Translations under genes and position numbers: made by a program
NCBI GenBank assembly: GCA_034769895.1
Contig: CM068367.1
Location: 315,765,986-315,829,985 of the forward strand
Direction: 5' to 3'
DNA: 64,000 bases
Origin: Magicicada septendecula
Lineage: Eukaryota; Arthropoda; Insecta; Hemiptera; Cicadidae
The notes under the pieces: generated by a model
What the model saw: the letters and a program-made list of their open reading frames with translations, nothing else
Database searches by the model: none
Told to the model about the DNA's origin: nothing
Part shown: piece after piece, positions 1 to 13,280 of the stretch
How positions within the stretch are numbered: the stretch's first letter is position 1
Layout: each line of letters opens with the position of its first letter

Positions 1-1346
1 ACTTTATACAAGTTTTATTAGTGAATTCCATTTTAGTGGGTTTTGGTTCATTTTCTTATTCAAAGTTTATTTTGGGCATCTGATTTTGTTACCTGTAGAA
101 AGATTGTTATTTCTACTTGCTTTTACATATATTACATTCTGGTTTGGGTAGGTTTTTCCTACTGTTAGTTGTGAATACAGGTGAATCTTACACACATCAT
201 AGGTTATGTTATTTGGTCATTGGTGCTAACAATGTGTATGTTAGTTTGACTCACATTGGCATTCTTTTAACCTTATTTTTTGCATATCTGGTTTTAATAA
301 AGATAACTAATAATCTTTTAATTATTCTCTTGCTTTTATATACGATTGTCAGATTATTTGACTAGTTTTTGCTGATATTCTGAGACACATTAATACTCCT
401 TTTGTTACATTGTTGCTGTGCATATCTTGTTACTATGCTTAATTCACAGCTTCTAATCAATAAGTATTATTGCTATTTTCATTCCTTTGTATAACATTTC
501 CTTTCTTATTCATTTATAACATTTTTTATAGTATACTGGTCATCTCAGTTAGTCAGTTTTCTGTCTATCTCTTTAATCTGCAGGTTGATTGGTCATTACA
601 CATATTGGTAGGTGTTGATTTATAGTTGACTGGCTCTTGCAATCTTTTATGCCATGGTTGTTGGCTCTTCTTCACTGATTCTTCCTTCCTCTTCTTTCTT
701 CCTTCTTGTTTGTTCTTTCTTGTTTCTTCTTTCTCCCTTCTTCTTTGGTTTTGGTTCTTCACTGATTTTGTGTCTGTTTGGTTCTTCACTGACCGAAAAC
801 TATTGGGTGGTTGCTTCTGTTGGTACAATCATTGTGTGGTGCAACATCTCTTCACTATAATGTCATTTCATTTGTATTTACCGTCAGTTTATTGACTCTT
901 ATGGCTGTGAGTTTACATTTGGTGATAGTTACCTCATGTAGCGTTGAGCTTGGCATTTTAGACAAATTATTTGGCTTGTCTCTTTGACTCATTATCTGAC
1001 ATGTGTTATCATTTTATATCACTGAAATCTTACGGCTCATATGTCATGTTACAATATTTATATATATAAAATATGCCTGTGTGGGTGTGCGCACACGCAT
1101 ACGTGCACACGCGTGCGCGCATGAGTGCGTGTATAAACATTTTTATGTAGTATAATATATTTGGAACAAGCTTCCAATTATTATAATTATAATCAATATC
1201 ATAATTATTTTCTTTTATCTACATTTTCACTGTTATAACGTTAAAAACTGAAGCTAGTATGTTTAGTTGTAAACATAAATACTTTTGTTAACGAAATGAA
1301 AATGGTTATTTAGTTGACACATACCTTCATAGGTGACTTAAATTTT
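1..1346. other. no gene recognised; pyrimidine tract and alternating GC/AC tract
   Basis: No reading frame here resembles a known protein; the short open frames are low-complexity. Positions 664-755 are a strongly pyrimidine-rich strand (TTCTTCC/CTTTCTT repeats) in which a short unit related to TTGGTTCTTCACTGATT occurs three times between about 660 and 795. Positions 1078-1135 are alternating purine-pyrimidine DNA (GTGCGCACACGC type). Confidence 0.6.
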
Positions 1347-3135
1347 TTAAGACGAAGGTACCCAGAGCCGACTCTTTTTTGCTGCATACTTTTCAAGTGA
1401 CTTGAGGTTGAGCTGTTTGTTCAGATGGCGGATTCTGATGAATGTTCTTGTCCTGACGTACAGACAAATGACTTTCTCGTCCACTTCTGGAAATTTAGAT
1501 TTGAGTAAGGTGGCCAAATAAGAGAAAACTTTCACTTGTTTGATACTGTACGTCCGTGGAAAGAACTAAAAACTATCTCAAACTGAATCAGTTTTTGTAA
1601 CCACTCGTCTGACGGATGGGTAAGCCCCCCCTTTGATATAATCGATATCCAGTCATGACTATGTTCCCCGGAAAGACACAATGTTTCGCCTCTCACACCT
1701 AGACTTTCATCAATGAAGCGGCACTTGAATGCGATGTACCCGGCCAGATTTTTTTAAGGCATCTTGAGGAATATCATTGTCACTTGCAGACTGGGCCAAG
1801 TCCTCTGCTTTTAACAATTCTGCTTCATCGGTGTCATTATTCGGAGAACTTGGTAATAATGTATGTTCAACTATGTCTATGCATAATTCATTGGTAACAA
1901 ACTGGATGAAATCCTCGTCAGAGTCATTTAATTCCATAACTTCGGTGGAATGAATGCTACCATCCTCAGCCACAGACGCACTTCCAGATAACGGTATATC
2001 GTCTGTGCTACCCGTTAAAAGCAAGAGCCGAATTCTGTTGCGCACTTCAAAGGGAGTGGGATTATTATAAAAGATGCCTAATCCCCGAATTCGTGAAAAA
2101 AAGTTACGTTAACGTGTATATGACTAATATTGGGTAAAATCGTCAATTCTCCTTTCTGTTGCTGTAACAGATTTTCGATTTTATCCTTTTTAAGATCAGT
2201 GCCGTCACTAAGTAACAACCCATGATCTAGAAAATGATTACTAAGCAGCTTCAAAAGATGAGGTACGTCACTGAAAACCCACACCTTATCGTTTGTAGTT
2301 GGGTTAATGAAGAAATGTTTTCTGCGTTTACACCTAATTCCTTTCAGACTTTTGAATTCTTTCCCCCCATATCACACGTCACAGCCGCTACATGAATATT
2401 ACTGCTCTCAACGGCACTGATAATGCTTTTAAGCAATACATCTGTCATGGTCACATCAAAATCATAATAAATGGATTGCTTCCACTTGGCAAACAGACCT
2501 CTAATCATGACCACCTGAACATTACTGTGGGGCCCCAGAATTACGTCATCTGATGAATCGTAGCACACACGTCCATCAATATTCATTTCATCGAAAGAAA
2601 GGACACAAATTCTCTCAAATTCTGTAAAATTTGTAGCCTTAGCTTTCATTAAAGGCAAAACTTTTTGAAGGATGCCTCGTCTCCATTTAAACTGCCGTGT
2701 CCACTTTTGGAGAGTAGAACGAGCAGGTAAGGGGAAATTGCGTTTTCTTAAGTATTTGTAGGTCTTCTTTAAAAGTGCTCTTAGCGTGAGTGCATTCGCG
2801 ATATCTTCTGATGACCACTTAACCCTCTTGTCTTGTAAAAGACATCGAATCTGGCCTGGAGTGAAGCACATAGAAAGGATATCTGTTATGTCTTGATTTA
2901 ATGTTCTCCGTGTTGTTTTGCACGGGAATGCCTTCTTGAATGATAGTACATATCTTGCTCTTTTGAGTGTTGTTAGAGCAGCTTGCGTTTGTTTTAGTGT
3001 GAGAAGATTTAGGGCATTTTTCTTTTTTAGCTGTAAAATTTCTTCTCGAAGTTTTGCTATTTCCATATCTTTTTGTATGTCCTGATTTGTCTCAGTGCTA
3101 GTTTCCTGGTCGATACCTCTCTTCTTTGGGAACAA
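1347..3135 (-). pseudogene. P-element/THAP9-like transposase remnant
   Basis: Decayed transposase of the P-element superfamily, a nuclear cut-and-paste enzyme. The longest open piece (3135-2344, 263 residues) has an N-terminal coiled-coil/leucine-rich part (residues about 20-60), then the catalytic region with LSFDEMNI and CDMGGKNSKV, the typical P-element D..GGxN signature. The next piece (2284-2078) carries SDVPHLLKLL, the conserved motif that follows it in the family. A C-terminal Gly-Gly-Leu-x-x-Pro-Ser box is visible near 1610-1640, but in another frame than the 2045-1710 piece. The gene is split by at least three frame breaks or stops. No in-frame ATG precedes the first piece (it opens from a non-ATG codon), and I see no THAP zinc finger upstream, so the 5' exon is lost or lies elsewhere. 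Terminal repeats were not found. Confidence 0.75.
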
Positions 3136-4248
<1,113 letters not shown>

Positions 4249-4339
4249 AAAAATACAATGTTTTATTCTTCGTATTGTTTAAATTAGCAGTCATCTTTAC
4301 TATTTCTTTTATGAATTTGCTAACTGCTATAATTTTTAT

Positions 4340-4389
4340 TGTTCGACTAAGCTTTTCGTCATCACTGACATCATCAGGTCTTAAACAAC
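4340..4389 (-). ncRNA. hammerhead ribozyme motif, mirror copy
   Basis: Inverse copy of the 4397-4446 motif in the left palindrome arm. The reverse complement of 4350-4377 gives the same CTGATGA, stem II and GAAA core. Each strand of the element therefore encodes a hammerhead. Confidence 0.7.
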
Positions 4390-4396
4390 CATTAAG

Positions 4397-4446
4397 TTGT
4401 TTAAGACCTGATGATGTCAGTGATGACGAAAAGCTTAGTCGAACAA
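4397..4446 (+). ncRNA. hammerhead ribozyme motif, type I
   Basis: CTGATGA (4408-4414), one extra T, stem II GTCA/TGAC closed by a GTGA tetraloop (4416-4427), then GAAA (4428-4431). Stem III is the short palindrome AAGCTT. The predicted cleavage follows A4437 in a TTA triplet. Stem I pairs GAC with GTC and, past a small internal loop, TTGTT with AACAA. All invariant core residues are present. Short palindromic stem III forms are known to act as dimers in retroelements. Confidence 0.75.
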
Positions 4447-5072
4447 TAAAAAGTATAGCAGTTAGCAAATTCATAAAAGAAATAGTAAAAATACAATGAT
4501 GCTACAAAAATTAAATTGTTTAGACTCAAACGATTGTAATGAACAAAAACGATACTAAAAAAGAACGCACTGTACAAAATTCTGTTAATTCTGACCACAA
4601 TTAAATACCTAATCTCCCTTTGCAATTAAACTCAAACGCTGACTGTGTAGTTCTTCCACCAGTTGACATCACGCGTCAACAACAGCTGATCGCTAAGTTA
4701 GCGCGTGAAGCCGGAATGGCCCCCCCCTGGCCAGCAGCTTCGTTGACGCTCAGAGAACAAAGTCAGTCGGCCATGAACAACTAACAACTACGGACGCAAT
4801 CTGTCAGCGTGTCTGCCGACCGGGCATAATTTTCGTCGCGCCTGCAGTACAGAAAAAATGTGATATAAAATCGAAATTTATACATAAATAACGTAAATGA
4901 ACAGTTTTCTTGATATAATAACAGTTTCGGAGATGTAAAATGAATTATTCATTAACATAAAGTGTGTGCGTGGAGAAATGTGACGTCTTCTGGACTCAAA
5001 CTCAGCTAAGTAGTCTACAAGAATAAAAACAAAACTTTCAATTATGGTTTAAATATTCAAAATTGTAATACT

Positions 5073-6678
5073 AAAATTTTCGTGAAACAATCGAAGAAGG
5101 GGAGACAGAGGTGATGATGGAAGAAGAGCAGGAAGATGTTGCTATTAGTACAGAGCCACCATCAAGAACAGAGATTCAAAGGGCCATTAAACAACTTAAG
5201 AATGGCAAAGCGGCAGGCATGGACAATATCACACCGGAGGCCTTGAAAGTGGATATGGGTACTTCGGTTGAGATTCTATTCCCACTTTTCAAGAAGATTT
5301 GGGAAGAAGAGAAGATCCCCTCAGATTGGAAAAAAGGACTGTTGATTAAGCTTCCGAAGAAAGGAGATTTATTAGAATGTGATAACTGGAGAGGGATAAC
5401 CCTCCTTTCGATACCAAGTAAGGTACTCTCACGAGTAATTCTTGAAAGGATAAAACAGCGAGTTAACTCAAGGTTGAGGAAAGTACAAGCAGGATTTAGA
5501 GAAGGTTATTCCTGTATGGACCAGATCAATACACTGCGTATAATTATAGAACAATCCACGGAGCTGCAGTCGTCACTGTGTATACTATTTGTAGACTTTG
5601 AAAAGGCGTTTGATAGTGTAATGAGGAAGAAGATGTGGAAAGCCATGAAAGAGTTTGGGATTCCAAAGAAAATTATTAAGTTAACTCAAGAAATGTATGA
5701 GAACTACACATGTCAAGTTTTACACCAGGGGATGTTGTCCGAGCCCATCCCAGTAGATAAAGGAGTGAAGCAAGGATGTTTGCTGTCACCAATATTATTT
5801 ATTATGGTGCTGGATCTCATGATGAAGAAGGCAATGAATCGCCGAAGAGGAATTCAGTGGGGACTGACAGATAGGTTGGAGGACTTTGGTCTTCGCGGAT
5901 GACCTGTGCTTGCTAACCAACAGTTTTAAGGATATGGAGCAAAGCTGAACGATTTAAAAACCGAAGCATCAGAGGTGGGATTGAAGATTAGTGGAAAGAA
6001 AATCAAGGAGATGCGTTATAATAACCGCAATAAGGCACTATTATTTTTAGGAAACCAAGAGATCGAACAAGTCAAACAGTTTTGTTACCTGGGAAGTATG
6101 GTCACCACGGAGGGAGGAACCATAGAGGATATAGGAAATAGAATAAATAAGGCTAAAGGAGCATTTGCAATGCTGAGACTAATCTGGAAATCAAGGGAAC
6201 TTAACACCAATACCAAACTACGCATCTTCAATACAAATGTCAAGTCGGTACTGCTCTATGGGTGTGAAACTTGGAAGACTAACGAACAACTGATTAGCAG
6301 ACTCCAAACATTCGTGAACAGAAGTTTGCGGAATATCCTGAGGATATGGTGGCCACAAGTTATCTCCAATGAAGAGCTGTGGAGAAGAACCCATCAAACA
6401 CCCATTGACATTGAGATGCGTCGTAGGAAATGGAAGTGGATTGGGCATACATTACGACGAGATGGAGACAACATAGCAAGACAAGCCCTGGAATGGAACC
6501 CACAAGGTAGCAGGAGAAGAGGCAAACCAAGGAACACATGGAGGAGGAGTGTAATAGCGGAAGGGATGGAGAAAGGAGGGAAGACCTGGCCCGCGATGGC
6601 GCGGAACAGAGTCCGGTGGCGGAAGTTCATTGATGCCCTATGCTCCACTTAGGAGATGCAGGAATAATGATGATGATG
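5073..6678 (+). mobile_element. 5'-truncated LINE insertion (RTE/RTEX-like)
   Basis: The 3' LTR copy at 28014-28030 is the empty site. In the 5' LTR the sequence AATACT is duplicated around the insert (5067-5072 and 6679-6684). The insert ends in a short TGA/ATG repeat tail, as in RTE-type LINEs. It begins inside the RT domain, so the endonuclease half is missing. Confidence 0.88.
5105..6652 (+). pseudogene. LINE reverse transcriptase, broken
   Basis: Reverse transcriptase that would copy the LINE RNA at a nicked target. Visible: GKAAGMDNITPEALK, DNWRGITLLS, QAGFREGYSC, the catalytic-Asp motif FVDFEKAFDS and KQGCLLSPILF. The FADD catalytic pair (about 5896) lies one frame away from the preceding 263-residue piece, and a second single-base break sits near 5950. 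The C-terminal piece (5975-6652) has the thumb, QFCYLGSMV, LLYGCETW and a basic tail. It resembles the RTE/RTEX type common in invertebrates; I am less sure of the clade than of the superfamily. Both frame breaks and the missing endonuclease make it dead. Confidence 0.88.
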
Positions 6679-7222
6679 AATACTCAAATTTAAATATTTT
6701 CACGATTAATGGAGAGCTCTTAAAATCCTGGGGTAGATGTGTGTGTGAGTGAAAGCGCTGGTTTCCGTTGTGTTAGTTAAGTATTAAGCGAATTATTTTG
6801 TATTTATATTTCATGTTTTATTTTGACTATTGCTGAACAAATTATATTCACATTAAACAATGATCCATTTTATATCACTATATTTTACTTGGAATACTAT
6901 TGAAACAAAATGTAAGAGAGGGAGAAGGAAGATTTTATATGTAATTTTGGGATTAAGGGGAATGTATAAAGTTTTGTTTGATCGAAAAAAGATGAATTTT
7001 ATGAAATAAATTAAAGTTAATTTGCCTGCTAGAAAAAAATTAATTATTTCAAGCAACCATCTTGTTTTTCCACTAGTCCAATTAGAAATCCTGGATACGG
7101 TAGGTAAATAATTTAAGTTAGCAACTTGACAACATGGCGGCACTAGCCGTAAGTGTACAACATAAACAAAGCACATTAGTAAATTTATAAATCTAAAATA
7201 AACTAAGTTTATTAGTTAACAA

Positions 7223-7240
7223 TGGTGCCCGAAGCAGCTG
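7223..7240 (+). promoter_or_regulatory. primer binding site of element 1
   Basis: TGGTGCCCGAAGCAGCTGG begins two bases after the LTR end. It resembles TGGCGCCCGAA-type tRNA primer sites. The exact tRNA is not established. Confidence 0.65.
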
Positions 7241-7243
7241 GAC

Positions 7244-7270
7244 CATTTGCATAATTAAATCATGCAAATG
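7244..7270 (+). promoter_or_regulatory. hairpin just downstream of the PBS, with octamer-like arms
   Basis: CATTTGCAT (7244-7252) pairs perfectly with ATGCAAATG (7262-7270) across a 9-nt loop. The arms contain ATGCAAAT, which resembles the octamer motif. Elements C and D have a hairpin in the same place. Confidence 0.6.
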
Positions 7271-7423
7271 TGGACCTGTTTGAGAGACGATATGGTTGTT
7301 TGGGATAAATAAATTGGTATGTACGTAGGAATAAACTTAGATGACGAGAGTGTCAGATAGGGTTATGTTACAGTGTTATTGAAGTAGATGTATAGTAAAT
7401 AAGTCAGAATTACATAAATAAAA

Positions 7424-8735
7424 ATGATGAATACTAATGAAAATGTTAACAATGAAGTCAGCTTCACTGACAGTAATCTAGAAAGCCAGTTAACAGAATC
7501 GAGAATAATGGAAGGCGTGACGAGTCAGTCGACGCCGACCTTAGTTAAGAAAGAAAATAATAGTGATATGATAACTATGATGCAGTTACTGTTGAATAAA
7601 TTTGATAGCAAATTCGATGAACAAAATAATGAAATCAAAGAAATTAAAAGTAGTTTCAATGAGAAATTTGACAACAGAATAGTAAATTTGAAGAAATTAG
7701 AAATGAAATTAAACAGCAGAATTCAGAGTTTAATAAGTATATTAAAGAAATTGATACACGTCTTGATACATTTACAGAACAAATATCAGAATCAATAAGT
7801 AGCAGTTGCGAGAAAAAGATTGATGAAATGAATAAAAATTTAGAAGTTAAATTAAATCAAATAATGAATAAGAAGTTAGGTGACAATGTTATAGTGATGA
7901 TAAATATTAATGATGACAAAATAGTGGAAGAGGTAGTGTTAGATAGTAAAGTATTGACTAGTGATGATAATGATGTTAATTACAATTCTGAGGTAAGTGG
8001 GAGTGAGAATTATGACAATATAAGTGAAAATATGATGTTAAAGAATAATGGGGTAAATATTGAGAGTACTGATGAAGTTTTAGAATGTAATAATGGAATG
8101 TTAATGTGTGTTTATGAGTCAGAGAGAAAGTGGAAAGATAGTATAGAGGTAGAAGGGTGGCAGAGGGTAAATTTTCCCCAGGTTTATTGTAAACTAAGGT
8201 GTTTACAGATGTTGTTGTTGAAGGGTAAGAGTCCCTTATTATTGGAAGACATGAGGTCTTTGAGTTGTTCCCCGAATTTTTATGAGTTAGTGCCCTCTGT
8301 GTGGGATGGTAGAGAAAGTGTGATATGGTGTTATAGTGAGAGAGAGATTTGGATAGAGAGTTGTGTATTGATAGAGAGATAGAATTATTTCAGTTAAAGA
8401 GAAATTATAAAGAGTTGAAAGAGAGGTTAGAATCGAAGGAAATAGATGATATAAAATACTTACCTTGTAAAATAGAGATGGATAATTATTTTGATGATGT
8501 AATTGATATAGTAGAGGCGTATGATGACAAAATAACTGACTTTATGTTGAATAAAAATACTGATGGAGACGGAACTAAGATCACAAATGTAGACAGGTTT
8601 TATGAGTTAATAGGTGATAATGGTGTCAAATATTATGTCGATAATGGTCATAATAATAATAATAATAAATTGAAGGCGGATAAAAGTAATTTGTGTTTTA
8701 AATATGTTAGATATTTACACGATGATGGAGGCTGA
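7424..8735 (+). pseudogene. DGG-type Gag-like protein of element 1, two frame breaks
   Basis: Same protein type as 20273-21520 (element C) and 58276-59512 (element D). The N-terminus (from ATG 7424) has MMQLLLNKFD followed by a Lys/Glu/Asn-rich coiled coil, then an acidic Asn-rich linker. The conserved core reads PSVW, then ERE repeats and ELFQLKRNYKELKERL. It ends LHDDGG and a TGA stop. The frame changes near 7690 and again near 8350, where the second piece ends in a stop and the third continues; each is consistent with a one-base indel. No zinc knuckle, protease or RT motif is present. Function is unknown; a structural or RNA-packaging role is my inference. Confidence 0.7.
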
Positions 8736-10310
8736 ATTATAAACACAGTGAATGAACATTTTTAAATATTTTGATTTATGGTTACGACACGGCTAGGTTA
8801 GGAAATGAAGTGTGGTAAACTGAAAAATAATGATGAAGAATTGTAAATAAATTAATAGTGAAGTTTATTGTGTTTATGTTGTAAGATGTACTTAATGTAA
8901 ACAAGGTGTGTAGTAGAAAGTGTTTTAATAATAATATTATTTTAGCAGACTAAATAAATAATGAGTTTATAATAAATGAATTGTAATTGTTTTGGAAGAA
9001 AGTAATTAAAATATTTTGTGTTTTCAAGTATTGATTGAATTAAATAATTAGAGATGAATTAATTGATTAATGACTGTTATACAACTAAATTTTGATAATG
9101 AATTTTAATGATTTTATGAGATTTAAACTTGATAATAAATAGTGAATAAATTTTCAATGGGTTGTAAAAGAGAGAATTTGGGTGATAGTAATTGTTTAAG
9201 TAAGACATTTGAGTCAGTCCAAGTTGAGTATAGATGGGTGTTAGAGAGAATAAGAGGTGAAATACAAATGATGTAGAATTTGAGTATTAATAATGACACA
9301 GTAGCTATGGGGAAAATATGTAGAGTAATGAGAGTAATATATTGGGGTAATAAACCAGGTGATATTTTGTAGATGAAAGTGATGTAATGGGAGAGTAATT
9401 AGTTAAAAGGGGAATTTTGTAAGGGGGGTGGTGTGATAAGGAGTCCTCAACGAAAAGCGTTGTGGCGGGAGGTGAACTGTTATGCGCTGGAAAGGGTTAC
9501 CTAGGGAGGGTCCGGGAACCAAATGAGGGAATGAGCATAGGGAGGGAACACACATCCTGAGTACAAAGGGGTAGAGAGTATTTTGTTATAAGGGTAGAAT
9601 GATTCGAAATGAGTTAGAATAGTAAGTTAGAGGTAGAGAAGGGTGGTAGATGTTTTGATAGATGGGTGTCATACTAGAGAAAGAATTTGTGAGCGTTAGA
9701 GTCATAAAAGGGGTAAGATTATAGGTAAATGCCGAGTTGATAAAGTGAATTATTATGAATAACTGAGAGGCACCCAAACTAATAAATGATGAAAATAAAT
9801 AATAGAAAATTCATAGTTAAAATGTAATAATACATGAAAGGTAATGTAAATGAAAATAGATTTAAAAAAAAAATTCGGAAAAGTTAATGGTACTATAGTC
9901 AGTGATAAATAATTGATGATTAATTATTAAAGTTCAATTGGAATTAAAATGTAATTTTTATAATTTTATATGCAAATTTAAAGATGTAAAGTGTGTAATT
10001 TTTGGTCAAACTTAAATGCGAATTGTTTATCTTAAGGTAATAATGACAATGTGAATTATGAATATACTACGTTTTATTGTGTTGTATTATGTTTGTTAGT
10101 GTTTAAGAGAATTTTATGAATTTAAATATTTTAGATGTAAATTGGGGATGAGAGAGATGTGTAATATTGTAATGGGAAATGTTTATTTAAATTCTGATAG
10201 AATCAGAGGAATGTATTTTGAATTTTGGGATCAAAGTTAACAAGAGAAAGTAAGCAGAATGAGATTATGGAATTTTAAAATATGTATCATGTTATGTTAG
10301 GTCTTCATAT
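8736..10310 (+). other. non-coding 3' part of element 1
   Basis: AT-rich, no ORF. Two short stretches are shared with elements C and D: AATGAACATTTTTAAATATT from 8751 and ATGAAGTGTGGTAAA from 8805. A G-rich island lies at about 9411-9580, with a small hairpin CAACG-AAAAG-CGTTG. Confidence 0.6.
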
Positions 10311-13277
10311 TGTAACATGACATAAGGTAGTGAAAAATACATTGATAATTAATTATAAAACAAAGAAGCTGAAGACAAGAAGAAAGGTCAAGAACTTATA
10401 AACTCAGAGATTAATAACCAAATGACAAAATGACAAATGACTAATAAACTGACGATGACTTGACTCAATAGATTGGATAAACACAAGAAAGAACAATGGA
10501 ACAAGGAAGAAGGAACCAAGAACCAAATGTAATCAAGAAATTGGTAACGAACATTGTAATTCCCTAATAATGACCATAAAATGTATGTAAACAAATGCAC
10601 TAATGTAATTAGAGTATAGATGAGATGTACCTAGGGTAATAATGACAAATAAGAAAGATAGTAACGTTATGTATATTTTATTAATGAAGAAATGTACTTA
10701 TAAATATAAGATAGGGAGTTAATAATAAACACACCCAAATGAATAGTGATAAATATAATCAAAACCAGTAAATCATACCCTGAGGCAAATACAGGCCACA
10801 GTTAATAATCAAAAGTGATCATTAGTGAAGGGAAAATAAACTCATAACCAATAACCACATGATGATGTTAACATAAATAAACAACATAGTGAATAATATC
10901 AAGTGAGTGGAATAAAGAGTGTATTAATACAAAAGTGGTGACATGCAGTTATAGCATGTTACATATAAAAGTGAAAGTGAATAAATAAAAAACCTTCTAT
11001 GAAGGAAAAAGTGTAGTAGGTGAACGTAAGAAGGTATTTTAATTAGTAGACTGTATTAGAATATCTGAAAGACCTGTGATAAACTTTATGCTAGCAAGTA
11101 AGAGGAACTAATTATACTGTGTTTAACTTAAGCAATAGTTAGTAAGAATTATGAAATAAGATAGAAATTAAGTCATTAGAATGAAAGGTAAACAAGAAAG
11201 ATAGACACTGTTTTCTAGTGAAGGAATGAGGGAATAGAGTATATTGTGTAAAGTACAGTTTAATAGTAGTATAATAAGAGTTTTGTTGTTGTTTAAAAAA
11301 CCAATATAATGTAATGAATTATAAGTTAAAACAAATAGTAGTAAGAAACAGAAATGTAGTGAGAAGTTTATTTCAGGCTTGAACCTGGCAAAAAAATGTT
11401 TATTGTTATAATAAGAGGTGTAGTTAGAATCACCAATGTTTATTATTTGTTTCTAGTAAAAAATTGTTTTAAGGTACCATATATAAAGGTAAGGAGTTAC
11501 AAGAAATGTTAGATAGTAGTATAGGAAAATCTAGGCTCTAGGCTTAACAGTTAATGAAGAATTTTATAAATTTGAGAACAAAAAATAGTCCAGTATCAAA
11601 TCAGAATATACCAAATGTTTAAACAAGTTAAGTAGGTATACCTAATACCAAAATGTATAAATAACACCCAGATTTAGATAAAATATATATGAAATATAAA
11701 TAAGAAAAATAACAAAAATGTGATTAGCTACCCAAAAGTAACCATGAGGGGTATCAAAATGATCCTTATCAAAAATTATGAACAATGGTATTCATGTAAT
11801 AAACATAGTTATTAATATAAGAAAGAAATCTTAATTTGAAGATATTTTATAGATTTAAACTAAAATAAAACGTTAGAATATAACAATGACATAAATTAAC
11901 GACCAATGAGAATTAGCATAATTTAATAGGTAACCATAGCAACCGAAATTTATTGCCAAAAAACCGTTGGAATTTTTATTAATCCATTATTGACCGACGC
12001 GGAGGGCGGATGTATGCAGCTCTCAACCCAAATTTTACCATAAATAAGTAAATTTTGACCGAAATCAGAAGGAAGAAAGATAGTAATAGCCACCTATGGA
12101 ACACCTGATAAACTAATTATTATTAAAATACTCACAAAATAAAATTATCAGTGCAAATTAAGAAGACTTCAAGAAACATAGCTGACGACTCATCCCGAAG
12201 GAAGAAAAGGAGCGATCTACTACAACCGAAGAAGACAAACGACTGCGGAACGAGAGGGAAGCCGAACTTTATGGAAAAACCATCTGAAAGAGATTGATGA
12301 ACATCCGAAAGAAGTAGATGTCCATCGAGGAAGCCCCAACGAGAACTGATGAGTATAAAACAATAATCTCACTAAAAACGAATTCCCATTTTTTATCCAT
12401 AATAACAAGTCACAATTTTCACTTCACTGATCACTATTTTGAACAAGAACTGAAGGTATTTATAATATCACCATTATTGAACTTAATCAATTAATAACCA
12501 TTTAAACTGATCTATAATAAATTATTAATAAACATGACTTGTTGTCAAAATCCTAACCAAAAACTATACTAACTCTCATTGATGATTACTTACTTGAATG
12601 TATTAATGTATTAAATATTGTGTACCTAGTTTTAAGAATTATTATAAATTTGTGCATTTTAGCCGTTAATCCAAAACTTCTGTAGTCAAAAGGACTTTTA
12701 ATACGCCCTGTGACCATTTTTATTGTAAACAAACATTATTCGCCAAGCGGTGTCCCATGATACAAACACTGAGCCTGCCAACTGAGCAATTCTAAAGTCG
12801 GTACTAATATAAAATAATGTATTACTAAATAACTGAAAATTATTAAAGGGTTAATAAATCTTAATGTTCTGCAACGCTGTATGTTTGATTCATACAAAAT
12901 AAGATAATATATAGAGAATTATTAAAGTGAAAACAACAAAACAACACAGTTAGCGAAGTCGAAACTGCAAGACGGCATGCGCCAATCAGGTGGCGAGGCG
13001 GCAATATTCAAACCGAACGCCGAGAGATACGGTTTGCCCGTAAGTAGTAAGAAAATGTACGACTCGACTCGCTACATACAAATAACATTTACAGAAGTAA
13101 CTGAACTGATCAATACCCTCAGTTATACACCTATACTATACCACAAACGCCACGAGCGAATTAAAAAACACTCATCACGCACACATTCACGATAAGAGTA
13201 ATAGAATGGATGGACAAAACGATTTTAAAATTCAAACACTATTTTTAATAAACACCCCAAAAAAAGAGTTTATTACA
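10311..13277 (+). repeat. 5' LTR of gypsy-B
   Basis: Pairs with 23954-26931 over its whole length. Differences are few: an extra 8 bp near 10435, absence of about 28 bp near 12312 that the 3' copy has, and scattered substitutions. That implies a fairly recent insertion. The 3-kb length is long for an insect gypsy LTR. No gene is evident inside. Confidence 0.9.
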
Positions 13278-13280
13278 AAG

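Larger units (their letters stand above)
4261..4486. mobile_element. short Penelope-type foldback with hammerhead in both arms
   Basis: A near-perfect palindrome runs from about 4299 to 4486 with arms of about 93 bp around a tiny loop at 4390-4394. I see one mismatch, in the TAATTTTT stretch of the left arm. An unpaired extension of about 38 bp (4261-4298) lies on one side only. The whole unit is bracketed by a 12-bp direct repeat, AAAAATACAATG (4249-4260 and 4487-4498), which looks like a target-site duplication. Hammerhead-bearing terminal repeats, variable TSDs and a short one-sided tail are known for Penelope-like elements, so I assign it there. No RT is present. It is non-autonomous. Confidence 0.65.
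4731..7221 (+). repeat. 5' LTR of element 1, truncated, with LINE insertion
   Basis: 4731-5072 and 6679-7221 match 27676-28277 plus 32442-32722 almost base for base and end in TTAACA right before the PBS. Similarity stops abruptly at 4730, so the first 330 bp or so of the LTR were lost by rearrangement. Confidence 0.85.

Noticed and set aside
12977..13195. Open frame in the gypsy-B 5' LTR, also present in the 3' LTR (26630-26902)
   Set aside because: The two LTRs are recent copies of each other, so sharing the frame is no evidence of selection; no domain is visible and the frame ends differ.
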